Shown in pieces: positions 45,407 through 53,031 of a stretch of DNA of 64,000 bases. The position numbers were made by a program, and so were the translations under genes. Within the stretch, counting starts at the first letter, position 1; the number at the start of each line of letters is the position of its first letter. Location of the stretch: contig NZ_CP014600.1 in assembly GCF_001687105.1 (NCBI RefSeq), positions 124,001 through 188,000 on the forward strand. The letters run 5' to 3'. The DNA is from Salipiger sp. CCB-MM3 (GTDB taxonomy: Bacteria > Pseudomonadota > Alphaproteobacteria > Rhodobacterales > Rhodobacteraceae). The notes beneath the pieces are model-generated. The model saw nothing but the letters and a program-made list of their open reading frames with translations. It ran no database searches and was not told the origin of the DNA.

Positions 45407-45540
45407 AAGGGGCTGACTCACGCTACGGGATCAGTCTTCCATGCCTGTTCACAGTCTATCCCCCTGCAGACCTCACGACCAGCATGGCAACACCTTACCT
45501 GCCCGGTGTTGGCAGGCATCACCCTATAGCGAGAATGACG

Positions 45541-46371
45541 CTAAACTGGGAGACGCGCATGCATTTCAATCGGCGCGATCAACCCGCCTTGGATGTTTCG
45601 AACCATATGCTGGACCTTGAGGGCGGTATCATCACCCATGACCAGATGCAGGCCCAAGGGTGGAGGGCCGCCCGCACGGGCTTGTGCAGCAGCAAGATCT
45701 GCAAAGAACTGTTTGGCGAATTCAGTGCGATCGATGCGGTCCGTGACCTCGAAACCAACGGTTTTCAAAGCAGCCTCATATGTCTCTGGTGATGCAAGCG
45801 CGCTCTGTGCCGCGGAAGACGCCCAAGGCGTTGGATAGTCCATGGTCCCCTCTCCGACTTGCATCACGTCATAGATCGCAAAGACGCCGCCGGGTTTGAG
45901 CACGCGCTTCGTCTCCCGCGCGAGCCCGACTTTGTCCGCGATGTTCATCCCCACATGGATCATATAAGCGGCATCCACCGAGCCGGCATCGAGCGGCAAG
46001 TCCAGGATGCTGCCTTCGATGAGGTGCACCCGATCAGAAAGGCCCGTCCATTCCGTGAGCGCACGCCCGGTTTCCACAAACTCAGCCGTCAGATCGATGC
46101 CGGTGACATGGGCGCCGGTGGTGGCGGCCACGAAGCGTGCCGGACCTCCAAGCCCACACCCGAGATCGACAACCCGACTGTCAGGGGACAGGTTCAAAGC
46201 CTGCACAAAAGGTGTCGTGGCGAGCCGCCCGCCAATATGAAACTCGTCTACCGGCGCCAAGGCGTCCCGAGACATCGGCGGCGCCAGATCGAGCGCTGTG
46301 CAAGCGTCAGAAATTCTCTTGAGCAGGTGTCCGGTTTGGTAATGGTCCGAGACGCTAGCTGGATCGGTCAT
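45541..46371 (-). CDS. Class I SAM-dependent methyltransferase
   Basis: A 276-residue methyltransferase with the SAM-binding motif VVDLGCGLGGPARF at residues 67-80 and the acidic loop TGIDLTAEFV near 92. The style resembles small-molecule methyltransferases such as tocopherol/sarcosine types rather than protein methyltransferases. AGAGGGC lies just before the start. It is on the same strand as, and 237 bases after, the RiPP kinase gene, but a hairpin lies between them. It may tailor the RiPP or be unrelated. Confidence 0.85.
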   Translation of the reverse strand: MTDPASVSDHYQTGHLLKRISDACTALDLAPPMSRDALAPVDEFHIGGRLATTPFVQALNLSPDSRVVDLGCGLGGPARFVAATTGAHVTGIDLTAEFVETGRALTEWTGLSDRVHLIEGSILDLPLDAGSVDAAYMIHVGMNIADKVGLARETKRVLKPGGVFAIYDVMQVGEGTMDYPTPWASSAAQSALASPETYEAALKTVGFEVTDRIDRTEFAKQFFADLAAAQARAGGPPPLGLHLVMGDDTALKVQHMVRNIQGGLIAPIEMHARLPV

Positions 46372-46528
46372 CTTGAAGCCCTCTAAACAATACGGGCAGG
46401 TTACACATGGCGACCCGAAGTGTCAGCCTGTCTGAAACCCTAGCTGACCAAGGGTGTATGCTGATTGATGCACCTTGCGCCGCAGATGTTCGATCGCTCT
46501 CTACATCGTGCCGAGAACGCAATTTAAG

Positions 46529-46560
46529 AGCGCCTGAACGGCTTCCTCCGTTCAGGCGCT
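46529..46560 (-). terminator. Hairpin terminator after the RiPP kinase gene
   Basis: AGCGCCTGAACGG (46529-46541) pairs perfectly with CCGTTCAGGCGCT (46548-46560) around a 6-base loop. On the minus strand it is followed by CTTAAATT, a weak T-tract. It lies about 50 bases after the kinase stop. Confidence 0.7.
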
Positions 46561-46608
46561 GGCTTGCGGCCCGGGCCGCTTCATCCGCTCGGGTCATGTC
46601 CGGAACAG

Positions 46609-48195
46609 TCAGGCGAGTTCTGGCTCACGCAGGATCATATCCTGCGCCTCTTTCCACAATTTTTCCCGGACTCGCCGCACAATCGCGGACTCGCGCTTCG
46701 GAAGCGTGGGCACCGGAAGAGTGACGCGCTCGTAATCCGAAAGCACGGCGTGCGCCTCTGCTGCCTCTGGCCGTTTGAGTGGATCGGCGTCCATCAACCG
46801 TAGCACGAGATCGCGCACGTGGAGAGGAACACCCTTGCGCAGCGTGCCGACGGGCGGCCGCGTGACCACCCGCTCGGGCGTGAGATCGGCGGGCTCGTCA
46901 CGGTGCATGAGCCAAGAGGTCAGCAATTGATGGATCGTCGCACCGAGGCCGAACAAATCCTCCGGCACATGTGATCCGGTTACCGGGCCCTCGTGAATCT
47001 CGGGCGGCATGTAGCTGGGGGTCCCCCACGGGATCTGCGTCGTCGCGGTGCTGCGGATCGCCCCTTCGAAATCGACGGGGCGCAGTCGTCCGGTCTCCTC
47101 CACGAGAATGTTCGCCGGTTTCAGATCCCGCCAGACCCAGCCCGCGCTGTGTAATGCGGCCACCAAGCTCGCCGTGCCCGCGGCATAGGCTAGGGCGACA
47201 TCGAGGGGCAATTTGCGCGTAGGGTCCGAGCAGGCCTGCAAAAGAGGCGCGCCCTTGATGTGCTCGATCACCAAGTAGCGGTGGCGGTCTATCACAAAGC
47301 TGTCGAGCACCGCGGGGCTCGCACAGTCGGACCCTTCTAGGTGGCGCAGAACCATCTCCTCGCGTTCGACGAGGGTCCGACCATCCGAGCCTGTCCAATC
47401 CGTTTCGCCATGCCGGCGCCCCTCCTTCACGACGCAGAGCCGAGCGGGCGCGCACTTGATGTCCACCGCGCGATAGACGCCACCCTTGCCGCGCTGCATC
47501 ATGGCCTCGTAGCAAAGGTAGTCCGTTTGCAGTTTCGTACCGAGCGTGACCGCTCGCCTGTCGCCCGGGAATGGGTTCCGCGCCCAGTCTGGCGCGGCCT
47601 TTCCCGGTTCCCGCAGGTCTGGCACCAGAACGCCTTGCGGATCGCGGATCGCGCCAACCATAGAGCCGTCTTCCAGTTCCATTTCCTGCGCGCTGAAGGC
47701 GCCATAGCGGTAATGTACGGAACTTCCAGGCATGTAACATTCGTCGAACGGGACAGCGGGAGCCTCAAAGTCCTTGGTGAGATCATGCAGCAGCGCCGCA
47801 AGCTCAACCGCCTGCTCTGGCCCGCGCGGGTAGACAGTTATGAACTTTCCGATCTGGCTGAAGCCAAACGGGATCGCGCTGTTCAGCCGCGCGAGGATCC
47901 GCAGCGATTTCACGGATTTGAAATAGACGCCCCGCTCTGCCAGCACTGGCGCGCAACGCCGAAAGACCTCGATTGCCGTTGGCACTGTCGCCGAGACGTG
48001 AAGCTTCCAGCCCTGACTTGGGTAATCCGCGCGATCCACGCGTCTATAGCGCCATCCGCTTTCGCGGGGCACAACCGGCAGAAACTCCTCGACTAGGTCA
48101 CGCCAGGCCGCTTCGCGCTCTTTCGCCAGGTCGTCCTTGGAAGCCAGAACGGGTGACACGGGGACATCGACCCTCTGCATAAGAGAATGCTCCAT
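46609..48195 (-). CDS. LanKC-like lanthipeptide synthetase: lyase and kinase domains, no cyclase
   Basis: A 528-residue protein matching the first two thirds of class III (LanKC) lanthipeptide synthetases. The N-terminal phospho-Ser/Thr lyase-like domain includes GWKLHVSATV, FKSVKSLRILARLNS, SQIGKFITVYP and PGSSVHYRYGAF (about 55-175). The Ser/Thr kinase domain shows WRDLKPANIL (catalytic Asp357), VDFEGA (Asp375) and a PPE segment. Full LanKC proteins are about 850 residues with a C-terminal LanC-like cyclase, absent here. It would phosphorylate and eliminate Ser/Thr of the adjacent precursors to give dehydro residues. The start could be 48195 or, with a better ribosome site, 48180. Confidence 0.85.
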   Translation of the reverse strand: MEHSLMQRVDVPVSPVLASKDDLAKEREAAWRDLVEEFLPVVPRESGWRYRRVDRADYPSQGWKLHVSATVPTAIEVFRRCAPVLAERGVYFKSVKSLRILARLNSAIPFGFSQIGKFITVYPRGPEQAVELAALLHDLTKDFEAPAVPFDECYMPGSSVHYRYGAFSAQEMELEDGSMVGAIRDPQGVLVPDLREPGKAAPDWARNPFPGDRRAVTLGTKLQTDYLCYEAMMQRGKGGVYRAVDIKCAPARLCVVKEGRRHGETDWTGSDGRTLVEREEMVLRHLEGSDCASPAVLDSFVIDRHRYLVIEHIKGAPLLQACSDPTRKLPLDVALAYAAGTASLVAALHSAGWVWRDLKPANILVEETGRLRPVDFEGAIRSTATTQIPWGTPSYMPPEIHEGPVTGSHVPEDLFGLGATIHQLLTSWLMHRDEPADLTPERVVTRPPVGTLRKGVPLHVRDLVLRLMDADPLKRPEAAEAHAVLSDYERVTLPVPTLPKRESAIVRRVREKLWKEAQDMILREPELA

Positions 48196-48220
48196 TGAAA
48201 TTTGTCGGAGTGCGTTTCCC

Positions 48221-48240
48221 TCCCCGGTGCTGACCGGGGA
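48221..48240 (-). promoter_or_regulatory. Hairpin between precursor and kinase genes
   Basis: TCCCCGGT (48221-48228) and ACCGGGGA (48233-48240) form a perfect 8-bp stem with a 4-base loop. It lies in the spacer between the second precursor and the kinase start, with no T-tract. Such hairpins often raise precursor mRNA over downstream enzyme mRNA. Confidence 0.55.
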
Positions 48241-48309
48241 GCTTAGTTGAATTTGGTAATTCGGAGGCGTCGATCCCCGTGGCAGGCACGGGAAGCGACG
48301 CCGTGCCGG

Positions 48310-48585
48310 TCACGCCGACGTTGTTGTCGTCGTCGTCGTACAGAGTGGCGTGCTTGTCGTAATCACCGTGCGGCTGTGACACGTGCAGGCTGCCGCGCCT
48401 TCGGCACCGGCAGACATCGACTGCAATTCTTCCGGTGACGCCGCGAATTGGGAAAAATAGTCTTTCCACTCGTCGCTCCCTGCCCCAGCGTGAATAGCTC
48501 TAATTGCTTGATCCCGCAAATTTCCGGCAAAATCAGAGTCCGATATCGCCTTTTGGACGATTTCTTGAGTTTTGTTATTCACCAC
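48310..48585 (-). CDS. RiPP precursor peptide, second copy
   Basis: A 91-residue peptide starting at GTG 48585, chosen because GGAGG lies 9 bases upstream and because the product then aligns with the sister peptide from its first residues (NNKTQEIVQKAISDSDF against NHPEFVQKMLNDPDY). The leader is helical and acidic for about 66 residues. The C-terminal 25 residues, starting at Cys67 after AEGAAA, hold 3 Cys (67, 69, 82), 12 Thr and 3 Ser, with a run of seven Thr near the end. The composition fits dehydration by the adjacent kinase-lyase. The longer frame to 48642 is unlikely. Confidence 0.8.
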   Translation of the reverse strand: MVNNKTQEIVQKAISDSDFAGNLRDQAIRAIHAGAGSDEWKDYFSQFAASPEELQSMSAGAEGAAACTCHSRTVITTSTPLCTTTTTTTSA

Positions 48586-48696
48586 GATAGTACTCCTCCA
48601 CTTCAGCAATTCCTCCCGAAATTGCCGATCCAAAATTGACACGATCCTCCGAGACGGCTATTTCCATTTCGAAAAATCTGATAATCATGCTGCGTG

Positions 48697-48981
48697 TCAG
48701 CCGGACCCAGTTGTGGTCGTTCCCGTGCAGATCGGGCTGGTCGTGGTGGTGACTGTCGTACTGTTGCATGTACAGGCTGCGGCAGCGCTTGAACTCGCGC
48801 CAAGAGACCGAAGTTTCTGTGGATCCGTTGCCAATCCAGCGAAGTGATCCCCGCCGAAAAAAGCCTTCCAAGCATCGCTGTGCTGCCCACCGACGACCGC
48901 ATCCACCGCTTGTTTTCGCAGATTTTCGGCATAATCTGGGTCGTTGAGCATTTTTTGGACAAATTCAGGATGATTTGCCAT
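48697..48981 (-). CDS. RiPP precursor peptide, first copy
   Basis: A 94-residue peptide starting 7 bases after GGGAGGG. Residues 1-69 form a leader (FVQKMLNDPDYAENLRKQAV...DPQKLRSLG) ending in an Ala run. Residues 70-94 are the likely core, with Cys70, Cys72, Cys85, 12 Thr and 3 Ser. The core shares the pattern CTCxSxTVxTTxxPxCTxTTTT with the second copy while the leader has diverged, as in precursor families. The leader's DPDY/DP..L character is reminiscent of NHLP/Nif11-type leaders, but this is uncertain. It is the first gene of the locus. Confidence 0.85.
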   Translation of the reverse strand: MANHPEFVQKMLNDPDYAENLRKQAVDAVVGGQHSDAWKAFFGGDHFAGLATDPQKLRSLGASSSAAAACTCNSTTVTTTTSPICTGTTTTGSG

Positions 48982-49500
48982 ATTTATTCCCTCCCAAAAA
49001 CTAAAATGAGAAAAAGGTAACTCAGATAACTTGAAGTTCTAATTTGGTATCACAACCCTCTAGATATTAAAAGCGATTCTATAACAACCTAAACATGCGC
49101 TTCATTCCTAAGGGGAAGCCGCGCAAATTCTTAAAATTACAAACCCTATTTCAGGGACAGAGTGTTTCTCTACCATTGACTGGATTTATTGAGTCACGCA
49201 GCGAGATGTTTGGGGAGAGCACCAGATTTTCCATGCGGTTTTACCCATGTGCCCCTCCCCGTAACGCAGATCGCAGCGGGGGTCCGGAGTAATCCACCGG
49301 GGAGTTTGGAAGGTCCTCCGCAGTCACTCTTGGGCGCTGCGTCGAGCAGGCCCTCTCCCCGAAGTGCCGTTCTGCGGCAGGTGCAGCCCCGTTGACCTTT
49401 CGATGCTACTGCTGATTTATCTCGCGCGGCGGAACGCTGCGGATGCGCGTGTGGCCGTCCATGTCGCGACCTCCAACCTCGCCGCCAGTAGGGAACACAC
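48982..49500. other. AT-rich divergent promoter region, RiPP locus and cupin gene
   Basis: About 520 bases without a recognisable gene. The left 200 bases are clearly AT-richer than surrounding genes and must hold the promoter of the precursor genes on the minus strand. The right part should hold the cupin promoter on the plus strand. A 65-codon frame at 49095-49292 resembles nothing I know. Confidence 0.45.
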
Positions 49501-49842
49501 ATGAAATTGGACAACTTCCCGGTCGCCCTCACCGACTGGTCGCAGATCGAGCCCGAGCGCCACGAGGGGGACGAAGGTTTCTCGCTCTGGCGCGTGCAGT
49601 ATTTCGGAGAGGGTGCGAACCGGGTCCGCGTGCGTCTGGTCGAGCATTCCCCGGGCTACGTCTCGGACCACTGGTGTCACAAGGGCCATGTCATCTTCTG
49701 CATCAAAGGAGGCATGGACACGCATCTCAAGGACGGCCGCGTGCTCAAGGTCCGCGAGGGCATGAGCTATCAGGTTGCTGATGGCGCCGAAGCCCACTCC
49801 TCGCGCACGGAAACCGGCGCGACGCTTTTTATCGTCGACTGA
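49501..49842 (+). CDS. Small cupin-fold protein, DHCW-motif-like
   Basis: A 113-residue single-domain cupin with beta-barrel strands throughout and a metal-site-like HWCHKGHVIFCIKGG segment near residue 57. It resembles the DHCW-motif cupin family of unknown function, although the motif here reads DHWCHKGH. AGGGAA precedes the start. It is followed by a 286-base gap before the TRAP operon and is divergent from the RiPP locus. A link to either is not established. Confidence 0.75.
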   Translation: MKLDNFPVALTDWSQIEPERHEGDEGFSLWRVQYFGEGANRVRVRLVEHSPGYVSDHWCHKGHVIFCIKGGMDTHLKDGRVLKVREGMSYQVADGAEAHSSRTETGATLFIVD

Positions 49843-49919
49843 ACGCCCTGTGGTGGCGCGGGCCTCAGGTTCCGCCGCCACGGATGGCAACTTTGTGAAC
49901 AAGAAACGCACATAAATCT

Positions 49920-49935
49920 AAAATATGCGTATTTT
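49920..49935. promoter_or_regulatory. Palindrome AAAATA-TGCG-TATTTT upstream of the DctMPQ operon
   Basis: AAAATATGCGTATTTT is a perfect 6-bp inverted repeat around TGCG, in an AT-rich region (49895-50090) between the cupin and the TRAP permease genes. It lies about 190 bases before the dctM start and is a plausible regulator site for uptake genes. No regulator gene is next to it. Confidence 0.45.
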
Positions 49936-50128
49936 TTGGTCACGACGTGGGATTCACTTCGGTTCCCAGAACGTGGATTTTTTCAGAAAGTCTCAAGCAA
50001 GCCTCTGGCGGCGTTTCGTTTTTCTACGCCGCCGGTCAAAAGTATAATCAAACATTATATTAAGCAAAGTTATAGAGGATTTTCTTTTACCTCGCCGCGC
50101 TGCAGCGTCCCGGGACCTCGCCTCCCAC

Positions 50129-51424
50129 ATGGACGTCCTCTTGCCCGTTTCCTTCATCCTCCTCTTCACAGCTGTCGCGCTCGCGGCTGGTTCCGCCATC
50201 GCCTATCTGATCGGCGCCTCGGCGATCCTGACCTTCTGGGCCGTCGACAAGGCCCAGTTCATGGCCGTGCTGCCGCAGCGCCTGTTCAGCCAGCTCGACA
50301 GCTTCGCCTTCCTTGCCATGCCGCTGTTCATCCTCGCCGGAGACCTGATGAACCGGGGCGGCGTCGCCTCTGCGCTGATCGATCTCAGCATGTCGGTCTT
50401 TGGTCGGCTGAAGGGCGGTCTGGGCCATGTGAACGTCGTGACATCGGTGTTCTTCGCTGGCGTGTCCGGCTCCGCCACCGCAGATGCCGCCGCGCTTGGC
50501 AACTCGCTGGTGCCCGAGATGGAGCGCCGCGGCTACACGCGCGACTACGCTTCGGCGATCACCGGTGCCTCGTCGATCATCGGGCCGATCATTCCGCCGT
50601 CGTCCATCATGATCTTCTACGGCGCGCTGATGGAAACCAATGTGACCGCGCTCTTTGCCGCCGGTATTCTGCCGGGCCTGCTGCTGGCTGCCATGCTGAT
50701 GGCCATGAATGCCTATTTCGCCCATCGCGACGACCATCCGGGCGGCGCTGACATGGACCTGCCGCCGTTTCTGCCGTCGCTGATCCGGGCGATCCCTGCC
50801 CTGCTCCTGCCGGTGATCATTCTCGGCGGCACGCTCTTCGGCTTCATGACCCCGGCCGAGGCCGCGGCGGTGGCCGTGCTTGCGGCGCTGCTGATCGGCA
50901 TCGGCTACGGCAAGCTCAACCTCAAAGGCATCCTCGACAGCCTGATGCGCACGGGTGTGATGCTCGGCGGTCTGTTCATCCTGCTCTGCGCGATTTCCAC
51001 TTTCTCTTACATCGCGGCGCTGCTGCAGTGGCCGCAGGCGATCCAGAGCGTTGTCGAAGGCTGGGGCCTCGGGCCGCTCGGCTATCTGATGCTGATCAAC
51101 GTGATTTTCCTTGGCGCTGGTATGGCGATGGACGTGAAAGCCGCCGTGGCGCTCTTCGCCCCGATCTTCGTGCCGGCGGCGCTGGCCATGGGGATCGACC
51201 CGATCCATCTGGCGATCGTCATCTGCTTCAACATCACCGCGGGCCTGCTGTCGCCGCCGCTCGGCGCGGTGCTGCTGATCCTGTCGACGGTGGTGAAGCT
51301 CGATTACTGGCGGCTGATCCGCGTCACCATGCCCTTCCTCATCGCCGAGCTGCTTTTGCTGCTGGTCCTCACCTACGTGCCCGCCATCACCCTCGCCCTT
51401 CCCACGGCGCTTGGGCTGCGCTGA
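50129..51424 (+). CDS. TRAP transporter large permease, DctM type
   Basis: A 431-residue membrane protein with about 12 segments and the DctM signatures SGVSGSATADAAALGNSLVPEM-like near residue 110 and GPIIPPSSIMIFYGAL near 150. It forms the ion-driven transport channel with the small permease DctQ encoded two genes downstream. The gene order is M-P-Q instead of the usual P-Q-M. No clear ribosome-binding site precedes the ATG at 50129, but the membrane protein begins there. Confidence 0.92.
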   Translation: MDVLLPVSFILLFTAVALAAGSAIAYLIGASAILTFWAVDKAQFMAVLPQRLFSQLDSFAFLAMPLFILAGDLMNRGGVASALIDLSMSVFGRLKGGLGHVNVVTSVFFAGVSGSATADAAALGNSLVPEMERRGYTRDYASAITGASSIIGPIIPPSSIMIFYGALMETNVTALFAAGILPGLLLAAMLMAMNAYFAHRDDHPGGADMDLPPFLPSLIRAIPALLLPVIILGGTLFGFMTPAEAAAVAVLAALLIGIGYGKLNLKGILDSLMRTGVMLGGLFILLCAISTFSYIAALLQWPQAIQSVVEGWGLGPLGYLMLINVIFLGAGMAMDVKAAVALFAPIFVPAALAMGIDPIHLAIVICFNITAGLLSPPLGAVLLILSTVVKLDYWRLIRVTMPFLIAELLLLLVLTYVPAITLALPTALGLR

Positions 51425-51464
51425 TCCCTCCCAATCAATAGCCCTACCAACAAGGAGCCACCCT

Positions 51465-52445
51465 ATGAAAACCCTTGCAACCCTGCTCACCGCCAGCGCG
51501 CTGACCCTCGGCGTCACTTGCGCACAGGCCGCTGAAATCAAGATCGCGATGAACTCGGTCGACGACCCCGCCAACAGCGGCGAGGCCACCTTCGCGCATG
51601 GCTTCGCCGACGCGCTGGAAGGGACCGATTTCACCGTCGAGATTTACCCGTCGGAAACCCTCGGCAAAGAAAAAGAGCGCCTCGATCAGGTGTCCTCGGG
51701 CCTGCTCGAGATCAACCTCGCAGCCGCCTCGACCGCCTATTCGGTCTCGCCCGTGCTCAAGGGCCTGACCTTGCCGTTCTTCTTCGACAGCAACGAACAG
51801 CTCGACAAGATCATGTCCGAAGACGCGATGATGGAGAAGGCCAGCGCCCCGCTGCTCGACCTCGGCGTGCGCTTTGCCGGCATCAACTTCATCGGCACCC
51901 CGATGGGCATCCACAACGCCAAGAAGCCGATCTCGACCGTCGCCGACATGGCCGACCTGCGCTTCCGCGCCCTGAACCCCGAGCAGCTGAACCTGATGGA
52001 AGCCCTCGGCTCGAATGGCACCGTGATCGCATGGGCCGAAGTGGCCAACGCCATCCAGACCGGCGTGGCGGATGGCTATTTCAACCCGCCGAGCTCGGCC
52101 ATCCGTGGCGGCCACACTGGCTTTCTGACCAACTACACCCCGGCGGACCTCTTCCCGTCGACCCGCGCCATCATGGTGTCCGATGATTGGTACAGCAGCC
52201 TGAGCGAGGAAGAGCAGGGCCAGATCGACGCCGCGCTCGAAGCCGGTCTTGAGGCCAACCGCGCATGGCTCGCCGAGTGGACCACCGAGATCGCAGAGCG
52301 TCAGGAAGAACTGGGCGTGACCATCACCCCGCTGGCCGAAGGCGAGCGCGACAAGATGATCGAGATGGCCGCACCGCTGTGGGAGACACAGGTCTCGGCC
52401 GAGGACTTCCAGCTCTGGACCGACGCCAAGGCTGCAGCCGAGTAA
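51465..52445 (+). CDS. TRAP transporter solute-binding protein, DctP type
   Basis: A 326-residue periplasmic protein with a signal peptide (TLLTASALTLGVTCAQA) and DctP features: YPSETLGKEKERLDQVSSG near residue 63 and the carboxylate-site segment FRALNPEQLNLMEALGSNGTVIAWAEV near 170. The start at 51465 has AAGGAG 7 bases upstream. A sialic-acid/carboxylate-type ligand is usual for the family; the adjacent amidohydrolase suggests a cyclic or N-acylated acid. Confidence 0.93.
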   Translation: MKTLATLLTASALTLGVTCAQAAEIKIAMNSVDDPANSGEATFAHGFADALEGTDFTVEIYPSETLGKEKERLDQVSSGLLEINLAAASTAYSVSPVLKGLTLPFFFDSNEQLDKIMSEDAMMEKASAPLLDLGVRFAGINFIGTPMGIHNAKKPISTVADMADLRFRALNPEQLNLMEALGSNGTVIAWAEVANAIQTGVADGYFNPPSSAIRGGHTGFLTNYTPADLFPSTRAIMVSDDWYSSLSEEEQGQIDAALEAGLEANRAWLAEWTTEIAERQEELGVTITPLAEGERDKMIEMAAPLWETQVSAEDFQLWTDAKAAAE

Positions 52446-52457
52446 GCAGGAGCGTTC

Positions 52458-52988
52458 ATGACCTCCCTGAAAAACGCAATCCTCCGGATCAGCCGGATTC
52501 TGGATTGGGCAGCCAGCGCGGTGACTCTTACCGCGCTGGTCGTGCTCGTCGGCGTGGTGCTGCTGCAGGTGGCGGCGCGCTACATCTTCCAGCAGCCCCC
52601 CTCTTGGACCGAAGAACTCGCACGCTACGCGATGATCTGGGCCGGGCTCATCGGTGCCACCATGGCCTTCAAGCGCCGCTTCGATCCGGCGCTGATGAAC
52701 AGCGTCAAGAACGGGCCGCCGTGGCTGCAGACCGCTGCCGAGCTGGTTCGGTCGCTGGTGGTGTTCGTCTACCTCGCCCCGGTGCTGCTCTACTGTTTCG
52801 TCGGCCCCGGCATGAACCCGGCCCGCGGCTTCCTGCTGCGCCATACCAAGACCATGGCCGAGGCGCTGCCCTTCCACACCGTCTGGATCGCCATCGCCGT
52901 GCCGATGATGATCGTGGTGATCTTCGTCCATATCCTCGCACGGCACAGCGGCGACGACGGAGCGCCGCACCGCGCCGCTCCCGACTGA
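52458..52988 (+). CDS. TRAP transporter small permease, DctQ type
   Basis: A 176-residue protein with four predicted membrane segments and the family motif SWTEELARYAMIWAGLIGA near residue 47. AGGAG precedes the start. It is the third component of the DctMPQ system and lies 12 bases after the binding-protein gene. Confidence 0.9.
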   Translation: MTSLKNAILRISRILDWAASAVTLTALVVLVGVVLLQVAARYIFQQPPSWTEELARYAMIWAGLIGATMAFKRRFDPALMNSVKNGPPWLQTAAELVRSLVVFVYLAPVLLYCFVGPGMNPARGFLLRHTKTMAEALPFHTVWIAIAVPMMIVVIFVHILARHSGDDGAPHRAAPD

Positions 52989-53031
52989 ACTTCCGCTCTG
53001 TCCCCGCGGGGACAGGCGTAAAAGGAAAGAC

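Noticed and set aside
45026..45529. A 167-codon plus-strand frame near the IS3 relic
   Set aside because: Its middle part is the antisense of the orfA start, and the rest matches nothing; it is probably not a gene.
46609..48195. Reading the LanKC-like protein as an ordinary Ser/Thr protein kinase
   Set aside because: The first 200 residues match the lanthipeptide synthetase lyase-like domain and two Cys/Thr-rich precursor genes lie directly upstream, which an ordinary kinase would not explain.
48301..48380. GTC/GTT triplet run as a simple repeat or CRISPR-like element
   Set aside because: It is the coding sequence of the Thr-rich precursor C terminus, and the Thr codons appear again at 48697-48770 in the sister gene.
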